64,000 nucleotides of DNA from CAWALV01 sp963782965 (lineage in GTDB: Bacteria > Actinomycetota > Actinomycetes > Acidothermales > Acidothermaceae), in the NCBI GenBank assembly GCA_963782965.1, contig CAWALV010000002.1:682001-746000 (forward strand). The letters run 5' to 3'. The notes beneath the pieces were generated by a model. It was not told the DNA's origin. It did not search any database and was given only the letters and a program-made list of their open reading frames with translations. How positions within the stretch are numbered: the stretch's first letter is position 1; every line of letters starts with the position of its first letter. Made by a program: the position numbers and the translations under genes. Shown piece after piece: positions 17,141-25,982 of the stretch.

Positions 17141-17453
17141 TTGGCGGCGGCGTTACCGGCACCACCCGCCGCGCCAGGGAGGGGGGCTTCGCTGATGAAG
17201 TACCCCGCCCGTGACAACCGGTAGTGATCCCTATCGAGCGTGAGCCCCGTACCAGGCCTCGCAAGAAGATCACGACGGATCGGGCGAAGATCGCCTTCCA
17301 GGGTGTACCCGCCGGGGCATACAGATTGACGACCTGGCGCACGAGCGGTGCGCGCTCCCCCGGGCACCACGGAAACGTTTGCCCAAGTGGCAACCAATTG
17401 TGGCGCTCACGACGTCGATGGGTAGTGAGGTCCGTTCGTTCGAGGGAGGTTGG
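17141..17453. other. Upstream region of the SigE-family sigma gene
   Basis: About 310 bases between transposase debris and the sigma factor. It must hold the promoter of the sigma operon, but no canonical box is evident. Nothing else is recognised. Confidence 0.4.
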
Positions 17454-17966
17454 ATGCACGAGCCGGAGGGCTTCCACGATTTCGTGACTGGCCGCTCGCC
17501 CGCCCTTCTGCGCTCCGCCTGGCTCCTCACCGGCGACTGGCACTTGGCACATGATCTCGTTCAGGAAGCATTGGTGCGCACGTGGCTCCGCGGCAGTGCG
17601 GACGGTCGACCGCATTCCTTGGAGAGTTACGTGCGCAAGACGATGTTGAACACCTATCTGTCGTGGTATCGACGGCGTCGGTGGAAGGCTGAGGTCGCGA
17701 CCGCGACGCTCCCCGAGTACCCGGGTTGCGGTGATAGCAGCGACCAGGCCGATGTGAGACTCGCCGTGCGCGACGCCCTGGCAGGTCTCACCCCCCGGCA
17801 ACGTGCCGTTGTCGTGCTGCGCTTCTTCGAAGACCTTACCGAGTCGCAGGCCGCAGATGCGCTGTGCTGCAGCGTCGGCACCGTAAAGAGCCAGACCGCA
17901 AAAGCGCTGAGCCGACTGCGCGACGATCCCAACCTCGGTGTTTATGCAGAGCAGGTGAAAGCATGA
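17454..17966 (+). CDS. SigE-family (ECF) RNA polymerase sigma factor
   Basis: A 170-residue group-4 sigma factor of the actinobacterial SigE family. Region 2 includes SPALLRSAWLLTGDWHLAHDLVQEALVRTWLR, and region 4 includes LTPRQRAVVVLRFFEDLTESQAADALCCSVGTVKSQTAKALSRLR (helix-turn-helix). ATG 17454 is preceded by GGGAGG at ideal spacing. Its stop overlaps the next start (ATGA). Together with the membrane protein that follows it looks like a sigma/anti-sigma pair controlling the exported proteins downstream. Confidence 0.92.
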   Translation: MHEPEGFHDFVTGRSPALLRSAWLLTGDWHLAHDLVQEALVRTWLRGSADGRPHSLESYVRKTMLNTYLSWYRRRRWKAEVATATLPEYPGCGDSSDQADVRLAVRDALAGLTPRQRAVVVLRFFEDLTESQAADALCCSVGTVKSQTAKALSRLRDDPNLGVYAEQVKA

Positions 17967-18691
17967 CTGAGCCTCGGCTGTCAGAGATATTCCGCGCGGT
18001 TACAGCGGAACCACCAGTCGCCATCGACTTCGCCGAGGTCCAGTCCCAGGCTCATCGACGCCATCGGAGCCGTGTGGTGGGCGGCGTGGCGGCCGCGGCT
18101 GCGGCAGTCACCACCGCAGCCGTGCTGCCGATCGTCCTGCACGGTGGCCCGGACCAGAACGTGGTCCGCAGCGTCACCACACCGACGCCCGGAGTTCGGG
18201 GCAACGACGGAGTGTGCGCAGGACTTCGGCTCGACATGATGGCCGGCGGCAAGACGACCCAGCTCAGCGACAACGCCCGAATCCATGTTGTATTGAAGGT
18301 CGGCCAAGATCTGATGCTAAGTGCACAAGGGCCTTGTGCCAGTAAGGTCAGATTCAACGGGGGTAGTCCCGGACTGGCCCTAGCCAAGCAGGGGCCCGTG
18401 CTTGGCACCGCTGTCGATTACACGGCGACCAGACCCGGGACCGCCACGTTAACAGTGTCCCGTGTTGTGAGCTGCGGCAGTCCCAATCCGGCCACTTCGC
18501 TCTGCACCGGTCCAAGACTGCCTCTCGCATCGATCGAGGTGGATATCGAACCCCCGTACGGCACGGCAGCGCCGGCGACATCAAGTCCGAACCTCGAGCC
18601 GCAAGTCATACCGAACGCCTCGAACGGGAGTGAAAGCCCAAGTTCCACCCTCATCAGTCAAGCTCGACGTGATGCACCGATATGGGTATAG
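17963..18691 (+). CDS. Single-pass membrane protein, putative anti-sigma partner
   Basis: A 242-residue protein translationally coupled to the sigma factor by an ATGA overlap. About 40 cytoplasmic residues (TEPRLSEIFRAVTAEPPVAIDFAEVQSQAHRRH) precede one TM helix (VVGGVAAAAAAVTTAAVLPIVL). The remainder is an extracytoplasmic beta-rich domain with four Cys. This layout is common for anti-sigma proteins encoded beside SigE-family factors, but no zinc-binding HxxxCxxC motif is present, so the role is inferred from position. The function of the exterior domain is unknown. Confidence 0.7.
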   Translation: MTEPRLSEIFRAVTAEPPVAIDFAEVQSQAHRRHRSRVVGGVAAAAAAVTTAAVLPIVLHGGPDQNVVRSVTTPTPGVRGNDGVCAGLRLDMMAGGKTTQLSDNARIHVVLKVGQDLMLSAQGPCASKVRFNGGSPGLALAKQGPVLGTAVDYTATRPGTATLTVSRVVSCGSPNPATSLCTGPRLPLASIEVDIEPPYGTAAPATSSPNLEPQVIPNASNGSESPSSTLISQARRDAPIWV

Positions 18692-18816
18692 TCCGCCTCA
18701 GACGGAGAAAGCTAGACAAATAGATGCTTCCGGGGAGTGGGGCTGGTCGACCGCCGCCGAGGGGCGCGTTGAGCAGGTCTCGTTCACGCGGAGCATCACT
18801 GGGGAGGACCGCTCGG

Positions 18817-19608
18817 ATGAGGTTTCACAGTCGCCTAGCGAGGCTAACGTCGGCCGGCGGGGCAATCGCGGGCATCACCGCGTTACTGCTCTTCCTCAAC
18901 GCATCGCCGGCCTTCGCAATCTGCAACCCCGGCCGCACCGCCGATCCCAGCCAGGGCAGCCACTATCAGGGCGGAGTCCAATCAAACGTGGCTGTCCAAC
19001 TAGGCGGCGCGAAGATAAATTGGTACACGCCCTATGTCGAGCAGTCGCAAGGGAGTAGTTCGTCTGCATGGCAGATGTTGTATTACACGGGCTGCACGGT
19101 AGGGACCTCCCCGTATACATCTTATGTCCTAGCGCAGGCGGGATTTGTGCAGATGCCGGGCGACTCCCAAGACAGCGTCTTCACCGAATATGGAGACTGC
19201 GGGCAGAGCGACCTCTATCCCGTGGATGAGTTTCGTAACCAGCCTCGAACGCCCTCAACGTTCAACGTTAAGAGCCTTTACGTCCCTGGTGTGGGCGACG
19301 AGGTTCAGATGTACCAGGGATCGACGGAGCTCGAAGTCGCCGACGTGAGTTGGCGGGCTAATTCAATTGCGGTCGCTGCCGAGACGCACGACACGAATGA
19401 TCAGGCGTATGGAGGAACGAACGCCCAGCAGGCCTTTGCCAATCTAGGCTATTACGACACATCTGGCGTCTATCACACCGACGCGCTCGCCTTGACACCC
19501 AACAACTTGTCATCCACGAATAGTAGCGGTCTACCGTGGTGGAGTTGGATGAAGATGACCGTGGGAAACGATGCGTTCTACACATACGATTCTGCTTGCT
19601 CGAGCTAG
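18817..19608 (+). CDS. Secreted protein of unknown function
   Basis: A 263-residue exported protein. The signal peptide has a basic n-region (MRFHSRLARL), a hydrophobic core (GAIAGITALLLFL) and a cleavage site after SPAFA. The mature part is rich in Tyr, Ser, Asn and Gln with a few Cys, and ends in YTYDSACSS; no domain is recognised. ATG 18817 has GGGGAGG nine bases upstream. The DNA here is visibly poorer in G+C than the flanking core (about 55% in a sampled line), suggesting transfer. Confidence 0.75.
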   Translation: MRFHSRLARLTSAGGAIAGITALLLFLNASPAFAICNPGRTADPSQGSHYQGGVQSNVAVQLGGAKINWYTPYVEQSQGSSSSAWQMLYYTGCTVGTSPYTSYVLAQAGFVQMPGDSQDSVFTEYGDCGQSDLYPVDEFRNQPRTPSTFNVKSLYVPGVGDEVQMYQGSTELEVADVSWRANSIAVAAETHDTNDQAYGGTNAQQAFANLGYYDTSGVYHTDALALTPNNLSSTNSSGLPWWSWMKMTVGNDAFYTYDSACSS

Positions 19609-19618
19609 GAGAGTTCCA

Positions 19619-20179
19619 ATGCGATCCGGGAAAGCTCGGAGCCTGTTCGCCGCCATGACGATTGCTATCGTCGTCATCATAACTGTCGGCGTCTCCGCGG
19701 CGCTGGCCAACGGCCGCGGCGGAAAGCCGCGGCAAGCGCTAGCGTCCTCACTGACTTCGTCTCAAGCGCCAGCACCCGTTGCCATGACACCATCGACGCC
19801 TACGGTGCCGTCTTGGATGACCCAATGTCTGGAGGCGGCGCATCTATCGATGGCAGGCACTTCCCGCGTGCCTGTGCTGGGATCCACAGCAGCGATCGTG
19901 GCGGCTCGCGCCGCTCATTCCTTCCTCAACCAAGCTCCGGCGGCGGCCGTGTTCGCGGACGTAACTGCCCCTGCTGCAGATGTGAATGCGGGCGATGCAC
20001 TAGCGTCGGTCTTTGATAAGGGTCCCGTCTGGCTCGTGGGATTTTCCGGCTTACGCATCGCCGCACCTGGTGGCGTGCCGACGGGTGCTGGTACCGCCCC
20101 CCGCTTCCTCACCGGCTGGATCGTCGTGGTGAACGACCCGACCGGCTCGCTCCCCTTTGCGGTGGGGTGCCGGGGCTAG
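19619..20179 (+). CDS. Exported hypothetical protein, ending at an in-frame amber codon
   Basis: A 186-residue protein with an N-terminal signal-anchor (KARSLFAAMTIAIVVIITVGVSAALA) and a Ser/Pro/Thr-rich linker, then a soluble domain (GPVWLVGFSGLRIAAPGG ... TGWIVVVNDPTGSLPFAVGC). It starts ten bases after the previous stop, so it is in the same operon. Directly after the TAG at 20177 the same frame stays open for 51 codons to a TGA at 20333, with gene-like content (VYAPDKSDLAALEFLDGVRV). The protein may originally have been about 238 residues; the TAG is probably a nonsense mutation. Confidence 0.65.
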   Translation: MRSGKARSLFAAMTIAIVVIITVGVSAALANGRGGKPRQALASSLTSSQAPAPVAMTPSTPTVPSWMTQCLEAAHLSMAGTSRVPVLGSTAAIVAARAAHSFLNQAPAAAVFADVTAPAADVNAGDALASVFDKGPVWLVGFSGLRIAAPGGVPTGAGTAPRFLTGWIVVVNDPTGSLPFAVGCRG

Positions 20180-20335
20180 CACGGACGTTCTTGCAGCGTG
20201 TATGCGCCCGACAAGAGCGATCTGGCCGCCCTGGAGTTTCTGGACGGCGTGCGCGTGCGTGTCGCCTTCATTACCGATCCCGCGTCTATCGAGAATCTGA
20301 CACCTCTGCTCGACCGCGAGGCGGAGCATAGCTGA

Positions 20336-21229
20336 TACCGCCGGGCGTGATTGGCTCACGGGACGACGCGGTGGACGCCGCCAAGCCCACTACACGGCGA
20401 TCAACCACGAGCCGCAACCCGCATAGGAGCGGCAGAGAACCTGGGGCGCTTCAAGGTGCTCGACCGGCGTCGTTTCGTCCTGAGGTAGCGGGATCCCAAG
20501 GTGACGCGACGCGGGCGCTCGCCGGAGCTGGTCGTGCCGAGGACGTCGGTTCTTGCGGTGGCCTTGTTGCCACGCCTTGCTTACCGTGCTGGGCCTGCGA
20601 TTAGTAACGTGCGCAGGGTTTGGGGCAGCTCGCGGCGGTTCGAATAGGAACAACGCTTCACCACAAGACAAGTCAATAGCTATAGGGGCTTTGCGCCTAC
20701 GCCCTGACGACCGCAGCTGCCTTTGTCACTGCCTTGTCACCCTGTTTCGAGTCATGACTTGAACATTCGTCGACATGGGTCCCGGAAGTGCTCGGTCGAA
20801 CCTCGTGGCGTCCTCATCGTCGAGGGTGGGCGTCGGTTCAAACTCCGGCGACAGCGCTTCGTTCGATCGACACGCGGGCTGGTTGAGGGTGTCGCCGCTC
20901 TGGCCGGGGCCGTTCCGGGCGAACAGGACGTAGCCGGCGATGGTGCACGCGGTCCGGTAGAAGTCGTCGGTCTCTCGCTGGTGAGGTGTGCTCCGAGCAT
21001 GGAGGCGAAGTCCTGGTGGGGATCGGTCGTTTCCACGGCTGCAATCCTCCGCCGGCGGGCTGACAACGCGGGCTTGAGGCGAGTGGGTCGGGCTTGTTCC
21101 GCTCGGATGGGTGAGCCGCTTGCTTGCGCCGTACAAGAGAGCGCCAGGACGTCGTCGTAGCCACGGCGGCTGCCTGGGGTGCCGGGCGCGAGGGCCGGAC
21201 GTGGCGTCACCGGCGCCGCCGACGGGCGA
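20336..21229. other. Gene-poor segment with a mazF 3'-end remnant
   Basis: About 890 bases without an intact gene. At 20573-20604 the plus strand reads ALLTVLGLR, identical to the last residues of the MazF-like toxin at 36552, and the DNA identity continues downstream into the short repeat at 20637. Further right, minus-strand fragments (for example AGYVLFARNGPGQSGDTLN near 20920) switch frames and may be a decayed gene. Nothing intact is supported. Confidence 0.5.
20637..20659 (+). repeat. Short dispersed repeat, copy 1 of 3
   Basis: Core GGTTCGAATAGGAACAACGC, extended by three matching bases. The other copies are at 35948 and 36586 in the same orientation. The copy-to-copy difference is two or three bases. 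Copies 1 and 3 are also preceded by homologous mazF 3'-end sequence. Confidence 0.8.
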
Positions 21230-22096
21230 TCATCCGCCGCGGGATTCGGCGACGCGGCGCATCCAGTACCGGAACCAGTTCGCCCCGTAGGGGACGTAGA
21301 CCCTCGTCGGCAGGCCGCGTTGACGGAGCTGTTCAAGAACGTCGGGTCGGACGCCGAGCAACTGCTCGACCGGTGTGGGCCCGAGCGCCAGCAAGAGCGC
21401 TTCCCGGAGGCGCCCGTCATGGGTGGCCATCGACCAAGGGGCGTTCTGCTCCGCGAGCCGGAACGCAAGCTTCAGGAAGGCGACGTCGGTGGCCTCGCCG
21501 AACGGGTGCACGCCGGCCTTCTCGACGTAGGCGCCCTTGACCAGCCGAACGTGCACGCCGGCGGCGACCAGAGGGTCGACGTCCTCGGGAGAACGGAGCA
21601 GGTTGGCCTGCACGGTCGCGCCGAGCCGCTCGGCGTAACCGCGTCCGGCCGCCTCGAGCACGCAGGCGAGCACGGCGTTGGTGCATCGCGCGGCCTCGGC
21701 GCCGACCTGTACGCGACGACCGCGGCCGACCGCGGTGACGAGCCGCACGAGCCGGTCAGCGGCGGCGGCCCGGTCGACGTCGAGCGCCAGGTGGGTGAGG
21801 TCGACCGAGAGCCACGCGTCGGGTGGCAGCACGTCGTTCAACGCGACGTAGTCATCGACCACGCGGTCGGCGCCAGCTGCGTCAGTCACCAGCTCACCGA
21901 AGAGGTCGACGCTGACGCCGTGCCCCCGCGCCAGCAGGTCGTTGGCGGTGTTCAATGCTTCGTCGCGGCTCCGGCCGGCTACGTATCGAGACGCCGCCCG
22001 CCACGCCGCCCTCTCACCGCCTGGCAGGGCCTTGACCGTCCTCTCCAAGGCCTCACTGCTCGCCAGCCGGAACAGCAGCGCACGGTCAAGCCTCAC
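21230..22096 (-). CDS. Proline dehydrogenase family protein
   Basis: FAD-dependent oxidation of proline to pyrroline-5-carboxylate. The 288-residue chain has the PRODH barrel landmarks SVDLFGELV near residue 70, LSVDLTHLALDVD, QANLLRSPEDVD, GVHVRLVKGAYVEKAGV (active-site Lys), MATHDGRL, and the C-terminal RVYVPYGANWFRYWMRRVAE with the conserved YxRRxAE substrate-binding arginines. GTG start at 22096 overlaps the previous gene's stop (GTGA), so it is last in an arginase-like/NmrA/PRODH operon. The length suits monofunctional actinobacterial enzymes. Confidence 0.9.
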   Translation of the reverse strand: MRLDRALLFRLASSEALERTVKALPGGERAAWRAASRYVAGRSRDEALNTANDLLARGHGVSVDLFGELVTDAAGADRVVDDYVALNDVLPPDAWLSVDLTHLALDVDRAAAADRLVRLVTAVGRGRRVQVGAEAARCTNAVLACVLEAAGRGYAERLGATVQANLLRSPEDVDPLVAAGVHVRLVKGAYVEKAGVHPFGEATDVAFLKLAFRLAEQNAPWSMATHDGRLREALLLALGPTPVEQLLGVRPDVLEQLRQRGLPTRVYVPYGANWFRYWMRRVAESRGG

Positions 22097-22932
22097 GGTC
22101 GGTCTGCCTCGGCTACCGGCAATCGAGGACGATTGTCGGCGATCCACGTGGAAAGGGTGCGGGGCGGGCGCCCAGTGACATCCTCGACGGTCGTACGCAC
22201 CGTCGTCTCGTCGAGCGATCGATTGACGTAGAAGTCGAAGAAGGCAGCCACGTACGGTGGCGGAGTGTGGGCCAGCATCGCCTGGCGGGCCTCGCGGTTG
22301 GACATGGCCTGAACGTGAAGGTTTCGGCCGATCGCGTCGCCGAGGATGCGCACCTGCTCGGTCGGGAGCAGGGCATGCGGCCCGGTCGGACGGTAGATCA
22401 TGAAGGTGTGACCGCCATCGACCATGGCGGCGGCGGCCACGGCGGCCACGTCGCCCGGATGCACGCAAGCTACCGGCACGTCGGCGAACGGAACACGTAC
22501 CACGTCGCCCTCCGCCAGTTGCGGTGCCCAGCGGAGCATGTTGGACATGAAGGCAGTAGGTCGAAGCACCGTCCACTCGAGGCCACTCTCCCGCATCTCG
22601 GCCTCGGAGGCGTTCATGTACCGGGTGATGGCATTGCTGAGGTCGCTCGCGCCGGCGCTGCCGCCGGATAGTTGCACGATGCGCTTCGCTCCGGCGGAGC
22701 GTGCGGCCTGAGCCAGCCCGGGATACCCCGGCAGCAGGAAGACCGCGTCCGCTTTCTCGAAGGCCGAGTGGGTCGAGGCGGGATCGGTGAGATCGGCCAC
22801 GACGATCTCAGTTCCCTCGGGCAGCGAGGCAGTCGGACTGCGTACGAGCGCCCGCGTGGGGAGCCCGCGCTGTACCAGTTCCCCGACCAGCTCTCGACCC
22901 ACGTTCCCCGTCGCCCCGGTCACCACGAACAT
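22093..22932 (-). CDS. NmrA/SDR-a family NAD(P)-binding protein
   Basis: A 279-residue Rossmann protein of the NmrA-like atypical SDR group. Nucleotide loop VTGATGNVGRELV at the N-terminus; VVADLTDPAST follows as the second strand; there is no YxxxK dyad, as usual for NmrA-like members. ATG 22932 is preceded by GGAGGAGGG at five bases. It could be a redox sensor or an NADPH-quinone/azo reductase; the substrate is unknown. It is coupled to the downstream PRODH gene. Confidence 0.85.
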   Translation of the reverse strand: MFVVTGATGNVGRELVGELVQRGLPTRALVRSPTASLPEGTEIVVADLTDPASTHSAFEKADAVFLLPGYPGLAQAARSAGAKRIVQLSGGSAGASDLSNAITRYMNASEAEMRESGLEWTVLRPTAFMSNMLRWAPQLAEGDVVRVPFADVPVACVHPGDVAAVAAAAMVDGGHTFMIYRPTGPHALLPTEQVRILGDAIGRNLHVQAMSNREARQAMLAHTPPPYVAAFFDFYVNRSLDETTVRTTVEDVTGRPPRTLSTWIADNRPRLPVAEADRP

Positions 22933-22981
22933 TGCAGCCCTCCTCCTGTCGATCTGCCGTTTGGGTATTGCGTAGCCATCA

Positions 22982-23917
22982 TCACTGGACGCTGCTCAGC
23001 CGGAGCGCGCCGACGACCGCGTCGCGCAGCCGGGCGAGGAGCGTCCCGTCTGGGTCGTGGGTCGGGTTCACCTCAGTGATCACCAGCGCCGCCAGCTCCG
23101 GCCGGCGCAGGAACACGCGCAGGCATAGGGCCGCTTCGTGCAACGTGAGCCCACCGAAGTGCGGGAAGTTGGCGAGCGGAAACGCCCCGGCGTCGAGGAC
23201 GTCGACGTCGAAGTGCACGACAATGCGGTCGACCTTTGCTGCCAGCCGCTCGACGGCGGCTCGGGCCGCCGTCGCAGGGTCCGCGCGGACCGATTCGGCG
23301 GGCGTTGCCGAGAGTCGACGCGCGGCAATCTGCGTCCACTGATGCTGATCGAGTTCGGCGGGGTCAAATCCGAACAGCTCGACGTGCTCATCGGCGATCA
23401 GGGGAGTGCGTGCACCGATTCCGCCCAGAGCCGCCAGCCCACCGCCGAGCAGGTGGGTCATGCCCATCGTGTCGAGGACCCCGGAGGCGCTGCGTTCGGG
23501 CGTGTTCAGGTCGACATCGCCGTCGAAGTAGAGGAGACCGATCGGCCCCACGGCGGCCAGCCCCGCGACGGCACCGAGCGTGATCGTGCAGTCTCCGCCA
23601 ACGACGAGCGGGATCCTGTCGTTGCCGACCTCCCGAACCGCGATGGCGGTCGCGAGCGCGATCTCGCGGACCCGGTCGAGGTCTCGCGCTCCGTCGACGC
23701 GATCGACGGCGCGGTGGGGACGGACCGGCAGACGAACGGCATCAGTCACGTCGTGGCCGTGTGCGCGCAGCCCGTCGACCAATCCGGCGTCCAGCCACGC
23801 GGCGGGTGCGAGCTCCTGCCCGGCGTTGTGCGAGCCGGCGCTGGTCGGAACGGCGACGATCGAGAACCTACGGGCACTGGTTCCGGGCGGTAAGACAGGC
23901 GCGATCACCGGCGTCAT
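22982..23917 (-). CDS. Arginase/agmatinase/ureohydrolase family protein with altered metal ligands
   Basis: A 311-residue ureohydrolase-fold protein, first in the operon with NmrA-like and PRODH genes. The three canonical motifs are recognisable but changed: GGDCTITLG in place of GGDHS, YFDGDVDLNTPE in place of DAHxDxN, and VHFDVDVLDAGAFP in place of SxDxDxxDP. Two of the histidines that bridge the Mn pair in arginase are therefore Cys and Asp. It may bind another metal or a different guanidino substrate, or be inactive. With PRODH downstream, an arginine-ornithine-proline route is a fair but unproven guess. Confidence 0.82.
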   Translation of the reverse strand: MTPVIAPVLPPGTSARRFSIVAVPTSAGSHNAGQELAPAAWLDAGLVDGLRAHGHDVTDAVRLPVRPHRAVDRVDGARDLDRVREIALATAIAVREVGNDRIPLVVGGDCTITLGAVAGLAAVGPIGLLYFDGDVDLNTPERSASGVLDTMGMTHLLGGGLAALGGIGARTPLIADEHVELFGFDPAELDQHQWTQIAARRLSATPAESVRADPATAARAAVERLAAKVDRIVVHFDVDVLDAGAFPLANFPHFGGLTLHEAALCLRVFLRRPELAALVITEVNPTHDPDGTLLARLRDAVVGALRLSSVQ

Positions 23918-24631
23918 TCCTTCTTTCGGTTATCCGGGGGTCGACAGCCGACAGGGCATGCCGCTCGCCCGGGCCGGCCCTTGAGCCCATGGCAGAAGAC
24001 AAGGGCCACGTAGGACGGTGAAGTTCGCGCGGCATCGCACGTCGCCGGGCGACGACCCGCGGATCGCGCGATTCAGGCACAGCGGTAAACCCTGCCGCCA
24101 CACCCGACTCCGCCGCATCCACCGCGCGTCGTACCTCTGCGCTACGTCCCGGGACGTAGCGCAGAGGACGAGAGCGCGAACTGCAGCTCATGCCTGGACC
24201 GTGATACGGGTCGTTCGGGTGTCACCGACATGGGGGAGCACCACCGCCGGGTGATGCGCCGCGAAGCCATCAGCAGCCGCTTCCGTGCGGTCGGCCGGTG
24301 CCGATCGTCGAGGCCACGCTGTGATTCGCCAATGTCAAGTCGCCTCTTGTCATGGAGATCACGGGCGGGAGCGCAACGGTTCGGCCCGCCATTCCGGCAT
24401 CGTGTACGTACTGGGTCGTAGTCGCGAGTGACGCGTGGCAAACGATGTGTAGGTCCGGAGACGGTTGGAGACTGCTCGCGTGTCGAGAACTGACCGAGCG
24501 GCTCCGGCGAATCGAGTCGACCGCGCCCCAGGTGGTCGTCCCGCCGAGCGGTCGATCGCGGTGCTGCTGGCGTCGAGCGCGCTGCATTTGTCCTGCGGAG
24601 TGCCGCGGAGGAGCCGCAGGCAAGGTTCGGC
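23918..24631. other. 714-bp segment without an intact gene
   Basis: It holds the promoter of the arginase-like operon and the 34-bp palindrome. A minus-strand scrap near 24430 reads CHASLATTTQYVHDAG, reminiscent of a tyrosine-recombinase C-terminal block, but it is too short and isolated to call. No intact gene was found. Confidence 0.5.
24134..24167. repeat. 34-bp perfect palindrome
   Basis: CCTCTGCGCTACGTCCC is followed immediately by its exact reverse complement, with no spacer. The next base on each side (A/A) ends the symmetry. It is far longer than a normal operator and lies 217 bases upstream of the arginase-like gene and 465 bases before the histidine kinase. It could be a transposon scar, a replication- or resolution-type site, or a symmetrical terminator. 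Confidence 0.9.
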
Positions 24632-25909
24632 GTGACGCCGCGAAACGCTGTGCACGGCCGGTGGCTGACCGGCCGCACCGCTGAACCCGTGGCTGCGCCG
24701 CTGCCGGCGCCCGTGGTCAGTGCCGAGCCAGCGGCATGTCCGGTGGTTGGGGACGACCCCCAGCCGCCCAGGTCGCATCTGGGCTGGGTGGCCGAGGCGG
24801 TTTCCGCAGCGGTGGCCGCGGCGCTGCTGGTACTGATCTCCTCACACATCCGGCCGGGGCACGGGGCGCGGTCGCTGGACTCGCTCGGCTACGTGTCGTT
24901 GGTGGCGGCCGGGCTGAGCATGGGGGCGTCGCGACGGTGGCCGCGTGCGGCGACCGTCGTCGTGACTGCGGTGTTGTGCGTGTTCGAGGCCCGCAACTAC
25001 CCGAACGGGCCGGTGTGGCTGGCTGGCTGGGTGGCCATCGCCGCGGTGAGTTGGCAGGGCACCCGCCGGGCCGCGCTCGTCGCCGCGGCCGGCCTGCTCG
25101 CGGCGGTCAGCGTTACGGCCCGCGTGTCCGGGACAACGATTGGACCGCTGATCCCGTTGGTTTTCGTGGGATGGCTGGCGGTCGGGGTCCTACTCGGTGA
25201 GGCGCTGCGTGGCCGGCGCGTTCGGCTGGCCGGGCTCGCTGAGCGGGCTCGTTTTCTGGAAAGGTCGCGTGAGGAGGTGGCCTCGCGGCGGGTTGCCGAG
25301 GAGCGGTTGCGGATTGCCCGCGATCTGCACGACAGCGTCGCGCACGCGATGGCGACGATCAACGTGCAGGCCGGTGCTGCGGCACACGTGGTGGCTCGCC
25401 GACCGGAAGCGGCCGCCGATGCGTTGGCGGTCATCCAACGCGCGAGCGGCGAAGTGCTCGACGAGCTGAGCGCGATGCTGCGGATTTTGCGCCAGGACGG
25501 CAGTCCCGCCGACCGGGCGCCGACGCCGGGCCTTGCCGACATCAGCCGGCTGGTGGATGGCATCCGGGGAGCCGGGCTGGGCGTCGCGGTGAGCCAGGAC
25601 GGCCCGCTTGCCGGGATCGCGCCGGTGGTGGGGACCGCGGCGTACCGGGTGGTGCAGGAGGCGTTGACCAACGTGTTGCGCCACTCGCAGGCCCGGGAGG
25701 TTCGGGTGTTGGTGGCGGTGGGGTCGGACGGTGGGCTGGAGGTAGAGATCACCGACCCGGGTCCGGCCGCGCATGAGTCGGTCTGCGGCACTGGGGTGGG
25801 GCTGCGCGGGATGGCCGAGCGGGTCGCCGCCACTGGTGGTCGTCTAGAGGCCACGGCCACCGGCACAGGTGGGTTTCGTGTGGCGGCCTGCTGGCAGGCC
25901 GCCGCGTGA
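24632..25909 (+). CDS. Sensor histidine kinase, NarL/DesK type (full-length copy)
   Basis: Membrane histidine kinase of 425 residues. Five or six hydrophobic segments occupy residues about 50-195. They are followed by a HisKA_3 dimerisation helix (EERLRIARDLHDSVAHAMATINVQ) with phospho-acceptor His233, and an HATPase domain (EALTNVLRHSQA; GTGVGLRGMAERV). The GTG start at 24632 is supported by AAGG upstream. Its stop overlaps a response-regulator start that is now only a 26-codon remnant, so this kinase has lost its adjacent partner. The cytoplasmic part is repeated almost exactly at 29805-30509. Confidence 0.9.
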   Translation: MTPRNAVHGRWLTGRTAEPVAAPLPAPVVSAEPAACPVVGDDPQPPRSHLGWVAEAVSAAVAAALLVLISSHIRPGHGARSLDSLGYVSLVAAGLSMGASRRWPRAATVVVTAVLCVFEARNYPNGPVWLAGWVAIAAVSWQGTRRAALVAAAGLLAAVSVTARVSGTTIGPLIPLVFVGWLAVGVLLGEALRGRRVRLAGLAERARFLERSREEVASRRVAEERLRIARDLHDSVAHAMATINVQAGAAAHVVARRPEAAADALAVIQRASGEVLDELSAMLRILRQDGSPADRAPTPGLADISRLVDGIRGAGLGVAVSQDGPLAGIAPVVGTAAYRVVQEALTNVLRHSQAREVRVLVAVGSDGGLEVEITDPGPAAHESVCGTGVGLRGMAERVAATGGRLEATATGTGGFRVAACWQAAA

Positions 25910-25982
25910 TCCGGGTGCTGCTCGCCGACGACCAGCCGCTGGTGCGCGCCGAGTTCGCGATGATCCTCTCCGCCGAGGACGA
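25205..25982 (+). repeat. 778-bp direct duplication, copy 1
   Basis: Identical to 29805-30582 except for two bases that I can see (GTT/GCT at a Val/Ala codon of the kinase and GAG/GGG in the response-regulator start). It covers the cytoplasmic half of the kinase and the first 26 codons of the response regulator. The high identity indicates a very recent duplication or gene conversion. Confidence 0.95.

Noticed and set aside
20637..20659. tRNA-like remnant suggested by GGTTCGAAT
   Set aside because: The nine bases match a T-loop, but the flanking bases do not pair into a T-stem and no acceptor or anticodon arm is found in any of the three copies.
24350..24480. Possible tyrosine-recombinase fragment (HASLATTTQYVH on the minus strand)
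   Set aside because: The match is only a dozen residues with no catalytic Arg/Tyr context on either side. Chance in GC-rich sequence is as likely.
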